The position numbers and the translations under genes are program-made. Under the pieces are notes generated by a model. That model made no database searches and was not told the origin of the DNA. It saw only the letters and a program-made list of their open reading frames with translations. A DNA stretch of 64,000 nucleotides from Pezicula radicicola (Eukaryota > Ascomycota > Leotiomycetes > Helotiales > Dermateaceae). Positions within the stretch are counted from its first letter, which is position 1; every line of letters begins with the position of its first letter. Below are positions 59,290 through 64,000 of the stretch, piece by piece. The DNA lies in contig PDUO01000011.1 of assembly GCA_003008705.1 (NCBI GenBank), positions 735,956 to 799,955 on the forward strand, read 5' to 3'.

Positions 59290-59513
59290 TTATGGTTCGA
59301 GTTGGATTATGGTTCGAGTTGGATTATGGTTCGAGTTGGATTATGGTTCGAGTTGGATTATGGTTCGAGTTGGATTNNNNNNNNNNNNNNNNNNNNNNNN
59401 NNNNNNNNNNNTTATGGTTCGAGTTGGATTATGGTTCGAGTTGGATTATGGTTCGAGTTGGATTATGGTTCGAGTTGGATTATGGTTCGAGTTGGATTTT
59501 GGTTGGAATTGGA
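59290..59513. repeat. 17-bp minisatellite with an assembly gap
   Basis: Tandem copies of TTATGGTTCGAGTTGGA: five units (plus two bases) at 59290-59376, then 35 N (59377-59411), then five perfect units and one diverged unit (59497-59513). Because 17 is not a multiple of three, the repeat is open in all forward frames, which explains long apparent ORFs. Confidence 0.95.
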
Positions 59514-59918
59514 GTGTTTATACAAAGTCCCCTGTCGAACATCCTTGACGAGTCCGACGCACGAGAGTACCTATACGGAAGTTCATAGGAAGCGATTACC
59601 TCAACGCTTAAAACTCAATAACAATACTCCTTTAATTTTAAATGCACAGGGCAATCACACCCTACCTATGGACGGAAAGTTATACCCAGGTACAGTAAGT
59701 CGCTCGGCCTAACCCACCACACTGTACGCCTTCAAACCATTAGCGTCACGCTAAATAGGTCACAAGCTTTCTAGTATTAACCCGGGCTTCTGGCTTCCAT
59801 TCTTATCTTGCATTTGTCCTCCCTTTGTTCTTAGCAAAAACACCATCATTACACTCCGTCGCTCTAACTTACGGTTATACCTTTAACGACAATACCTGTT
59901 TATATAACTCTTGCGACT
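59514..59918. other. Spacer between minisatellite and prodomain copy
   Basis: No gene recognised. It should contain any promoter for the reading frame at 59919. Confidence 0.4.
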
Positions 59919-60230
59919 ATGGCGGCGGGTTTGGGTTCTGAGCCTGGCGGGGCATCAGTCGACTCAAGCACAAATAAAGCCAACACCCCAACGACAACTA
60001 GTGCCGAAGATATAGAGAATCCGAGGTACAGTATTTGGCCAGTAGATGGCCTCGATGTAGATTCTCTTGAAGCACTCTTGAGCAGTATTATAAAAGACTT
60101 GGACGTACATAGATCTCTAAATGGGTTAGGGGTGATGTATTGGTCAGCATATCTTACACCGGCCCAAGCAGCTAAGATAGCTGAACATCATCAAGTAAGT
60201 ATATATCTATCTAAACACGAACTCTACTAA
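59919..60230 (+). CDS. Stand-alone subtilase-prodomain-like protein
   Basis: An open frame of 103 codons whose middle part (PRYSIWPVDGLDVDSLEALL ... GVMYWSAYLTPAQAAKI) closely matches the prodomain in the fusion gene at 53.8-54.0 kb. No signal peptide is seen. A good GTAAGT donor follows QAAKIAEHHQ (donor at 60196), but splicing from there to the S53 sequence at 60299 does not keep frame. It could be a partial duplicate of the fusion gene, the first exon of a lost subtilase gene, or a small protease inhibitor of the propeptide (I9-like) type. Function is inference. Confidence 0.45.
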   Translation: MAAGLGSEPGGASVDSSTNKANTPTTTSAEDIENPRYSIWPVDGLDVDSLEALLSSIIKDLDVHRSLNGLGVMYWSAYLTPAQAAKIAEHHQVSIYLSKHELY

Positions 60231-60298
60231 TTCAAGAAAGTGTTCGGAAGTAGCACTCAGCCTTCCTCTTGGTTATGCTTTTAACCCTGCACATTGAT

Positions 60299-62050
60299 TA
60301 GATCAACTCCCGGCAATGCAGCATACGGACAGTGTCTGGATATCGACGATGTTAATGCTCTCTTTGCACCAACCGCAGAGGCTACTTCAGCCGTTACTTC
60401 CTGGTTAGAGGCAGCTGGAATCGCCACATATGTCACCGACACTCATTCCATCAACTTCCAGGCTCCTGTCAGTGCTGTCAATAACCTCCTCAACACAACT
60501 TTCAAGACCTACACAAACAGCGGCGTCCAGAAAATTCGTACAACACAATATTCAGTGCCCGAAGATATCTCTGACTACATTGACCTCATCAGTCCTACTG
60601 TCTACTTCGGCAAAACAACCGCTTTTGTGCCTACTAGTTATAGACCTACACCATCTGAGAAGAGACAAACCTACGGTTCACCAGTCAAAGTCAACGCTTC
60701 TTGTCAAACCTCAATAACTCCATCTTGCCTAAAAGAGCTCTACAACGTTGGTAGCTACACTCCAAAAGCCAATTCCGGAAGCAAGATACGATTTGGTAGT
60801 TTCTTGAATCAATCGGCTTTGTATACAGATTTAGCGGATTACGAAGCACTATTTGGTATACCTTCGCAAAACTTTTCGGTGGAACTTATTAATGGGGGTG
60901 TTAATGATCAGGACCCGACGACCGCTCAGATTGGAGAGGCGGATCTTGAATGTTCAGAATATTATTGGGGTTGCTCATCCGTTGCCTGTTGTGGAGTTTA
61001 TTACTGGAGGATCTCCTCCGTTTATTCCTAATCTTGATGAACCTACGGCAGCTGATAATGATAATGAGGTATGTAGCTGTGTATTCCAGTTTTGTTCCTG
61101 CCTTTGAGCGTCCGATTTGAGTATCATTTCTTTCTTTCCCAAGGGACGTCCGTTAGAAGTTCGAAGCAAGACTAGTACTAATTTTAATCTCCATAGCCAT
61201 ACCTCCCCTACTACCAATACCTGCTCTCAAAGCCCAACTCTGAACTCCCCCAAGTAATCAGCAACTCCTACGGCGACGACGAACAAACAGTCCCTCAAGC
61301 GTACGCAACCCGAGTCTGCAACCTAATCGGATTCCTCGGACTCAGAGGAATCAGCGTCCTCGAAAGTTCAGGCGATACAGGAGTAGGAGCACCATGTCAA
61401 TCCAACGACGGCAAAAAGACACCTCAATTCACGCCTCAATTCCCAGGTTCCTGTCCTTGGATCACGGCTGTAGGAGGAACTCAATCCGTAAATCCAGAAA
61501 TAGCGTGGATTGCTAGTTCAGGTGGTTTTAGTAATTACTTTCAAAGGCCTCCTTATCAGGAATTGCACGTTGAGAATTATTTGAATGGGCATGTCAGTGA
61601 GAGTGTTAGGGAGTATTATCAACAGTTTACTAATTTTAATGGGAGGGGATTTCCAGATGTTTCGGCGCATAGTTTGACTCCTGAGTACTTACCCCCTTTC
61701 TCTCTGATCATTATTTTGAATTTGATATCTCTGACATGTATATATTTAGTTATGAGGTTATATACGACGGCACACCTTCCCCATCCGGTGGAACATCAGC
61801 CGCTGCTCCCGTCGTAGCAGCTATAATCGGTCTCCTGAACGACGCACGTCTCCAAGCCGGCAAACCTGCACTCGGATTCCTTAATCCATGGCTATATGCT
61901 ATTGGCTACACCGCACTTAATGATATCACTGGTGGTGGTGCTGTTGGATGTAATGGTATTAATTTGCAATCTGACGAGCCTCTTCCTGGTGCTAGTGTTA
62001 TTCCATATGCGAGTTGGAATGCTACTGAAAGTTTTGCTTTTTTTTCATAA
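60299..62050 (+). pseudogene. S53 sedolisin (tripeptidyl-peptidase-like), frameshifted
   Basis: Secreted acid serine-carboxyl peptidase family. The propeptide (STPGNAAYGQCLDIDDVNAL; YSVPEDISDYIDLISP) and catalytic domain (ISNSYGDDEQTVPQAYA; LESSGDTGVGAPC; GGTSAAAPVVAAIIG) are clear, with introns 61069-61196 and 61685-61760. Damage: no signal peptide or first propeptide exon in frame; one extra base in the GEADL/NVQ motif (about 60949), exactly at the catalytic-Asp segment; and a stop (62048-62050) before the conserved C-terminal GWDPVTGLGTPNF, which reads on at about 62106-62180. An assembly error near the N gap is an alternative for the single-base shift. Confidence 0.7.
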
Positions 62051-62180
62051 GTAAACTAGCGCTGTTTCAGGAGAAGATGAAATGTGCTACTAACAACGGA
62101 TATAGGTTGGTTGGGATCCGGTTACTGGGTTAGGAACTCCTAATTTTCAGAAGTTGAAAACTTTGGTTTTGTCTTTTTAA

Positions 62181-64000
62181 GCGACAGGCTTGAAGCTTTA
62201 TATTAGACAAGCTAGTGCAAAACGGTTTAAAAAAACAGAAGAAAAACTTAGTGGGATATTGATAGTAGTGCGCTAATCTTATTTCAATAATGACTAATAA
62301 AAGTATTTTATGGTTACGAATATTGTCCGTATTATTATTTACAATTTGCAAGAGAAATATCTGAAAATATTCTATACAAGACCATATAAACGTCCACGAG
62401 TAGGAATGAAGAAGAGGAAAGAGGCAACAAGTAGAGAAAGCTGTATTAGACATCCTAGTTCAATTATATCTTCGGCATGAAATTTATCGTATAAGTTATG
62501 TAGAAATCTTAGCATGCCACCTAAATTTACATAAGATACAACATCAATTTGTATTATTGAATACGACGAATAATTTCACCAGTCATTTCTAAGTGTGCCA
62601 CTTAGAGATATTTTATCATGTAAGTTGGTAGAAGTGTTAAGAGTGCTCACTGAGGTATTTGGCGAAGATACAATCCAAGCACGAGCACTGCTTCCTCGAG
62701 GCTGTTCAAGCCAATTCCTGATCTGAACAACACTAGAAGTTGTATTATAAACCCTAAGTCATCTGTAAGGGAAGGCAACCAGTGTTTGTAATGTTAAGCA
62801 GTGAGCTGCTTGTAGATTCATCTGTTATTCGAGACAATATATTCGGTAGCGTCGAATCAGGCCAGTAGTTGTCATTTTTATTATCTTTTCTAGAGATGAT
62901 TACAGAATTCAAAGTTGGGAATCTCAAAGGCTGGTCTGGCTATAGTGGCACACCGCTTACATAGGCTAGGATTCTTAGATTATTGTGTTGAAATTTGAAC
63001 TTTAAAACTAGAATCTCCTAATAGTTTCCAACTCTTAACATTGGTGATGTACCCGAAGTCGAGAAGTGGTCCTGTCATGAAGGAATTCCACCATAGTTTG
63101 TCGAGTTATATACGTGCTTTCTTAGAACCTATTGAGAGAAGAGTTCACCTACTTTCTAGCTAAAATCTAGAAACCGGATAGAATAGTTCTAGGTAGTCTT
63201 CAAACAGTGTCTATATCAGCAGTCTAGTGTTTCTAGCCCTGTGAGGAGATTACATCTAAAAATTTACTGGTATGATACCCCTGCAAAAGTCTGAACAGAA
63301 AACAGGGTAGGGGGTGGATTTATGCCTTTTGGTTTTATGAGACGATTTAGTGAATGGCGCCGAATAGAGACGTTGCTTGTTATTGTAACGCTTGTTGTCA
63401 TTTTTAAATAAAGTTGTATTATTGCTTGCTCTATATTAAACCTAAAAGTATTACTCTAAAGTAGGCTTTAATCTATATATTTTGGACTATAACCAAGACA
63501 GAAAGTTCTATAAAAGAATATTATATAGAACCAGGCATTTGTCTTCTTTCGTTACAAACTAACCCTAGCTAGCTATAAGAAATGTTATTCGCAGAACATC
63601 AAGGCCGGTCAACTACTTTGTTAAGTTTATGTCTTTAACGCATCTGTTAACTCTTAAAGGGTAACGGCCTGCCAACTGGCTAACCTCACTCTGAGGGCAG
63701 AAAATATTAAGCTGCGGCGAATTTAAGCTTTGCTGTCACTAAAAACTTTATTGCCGAAATAATTCTATTTTTCATACAATGCAGAAGAGAAGTGAATGTA
63801 GATGGGCTCCAAAACCAGTGGCGTCTCAGAGACATGCTTGCTTATAGAGAATATTCTCCGTCATAGACCATAAGCCTTCTTGCGCGTAACACACAGTCTC
63901 ATGTTGAACATTGAACCAAACCATGGGATGGTGTGCATAGAGTGTATTTGTTAGGTTACAGTAATGATTTTGTTTCGATTGTTCAAAAGAGTTATCATGT
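62181..64000. other. Gene-free end of window
   Basis: Only AT-rich non-coding sequence. The one long antisense frame (62130-62453) overlaps the S53 C-terminus and has no domain. No repeat structure was recognised. Confidence 0.5.

Noticed and set aside
59176..59712. Long open frames across the 17-bp repeat and the N gap in all three forward frames
   Set aside because: The 17-bp unit has no stop in any forward frame, so the frames are a product of the repeat; the translated gap is unknown sequence.
1..64000. CRISPR arrays, operons or other bacterial features
   Set aside because: None seen; intron structure and gene families are those of a filamentous fungus.

Overview
The window looks like nuclear DNA from a filamentous ascomycete (Pezizomycotina; class not decided, Leotiomycetes is only a guess). 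Nearly every protein family is interrupted by short introns of about 50-110 bp with fungal GT..AG borders, plus two GC-AG introns. Two regulators are Zn2Cys6 proteins, the permeases are of the fungal YAT/APC kind, and there are AT-rich islands of the kind left by repeat-induced point mutation (RIP). All gene models were built by hand from splice borders, reading frame and family knowledge; no database search was run.

Layout. 2.3-4.5 kb: a Mep-type ammonium transporter. 4.8-9.1 kb: a cytochrome P450 and a type-B carboxylesterase, both minus. 9.6-38.6 kb: an unbroken run of metabolic genes arranged mostly as divergent pairs. In order: amino-acid permease; FAD monooxygenase <-> vanillyl-alcohol-oxidase-like flavoenzyme; ornithine-aminotransferase-like enzyme <-> aldo-keto reductase; DAO-type FAD oxidoreductase; haloacid-dehalogenase-like protein <-> short-chain dehydrogenase; second amino-acid permease <-> amidohydrolase; CYP504-like P450; two head-to-head Zn2Cys6 regulators; and a secreted type-B carboxylesterase. 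There is no polyketide synthase, peptide synthetase or terpene cyclase, so this reads as a catabolic cluster for a nitrogenous, probably aromatic, compound (inference). The likely chain is uptake, hydrolysis, removal of the amine, aldehyde handling, and oxidation of phenolic or aryl-acetate fragments. No ring-cleavage enzyme is visible.

38.6-52.4 kb is gene-poor. It holds a 424-bp TA-flanked inverted-repeat element (MITE-like), a secreted alpha-carbonic anhydrase, a decayed coding relic, an MFS transporter pseudogene, a small secreted protein and an AT-rich relic.

52.4-62.1 kb is a hydrolase locus. On the minus strand, 17 exons add up to exactly 1,440 codons, joining a GH71 alpha-1,3-glucanase, cysteine-rich modules, a subtilase prodomain and an S8 subtilase catalytic domain in one frame. 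Two in-frame stop codons fall in the GH71 part. Across a 17-bp minisatellite with an assembly gap lie a second copy of the subtilase prodomain and a frameshifted S53 (sedolisin) gene. The last 2 kb shows no gene that I can support.
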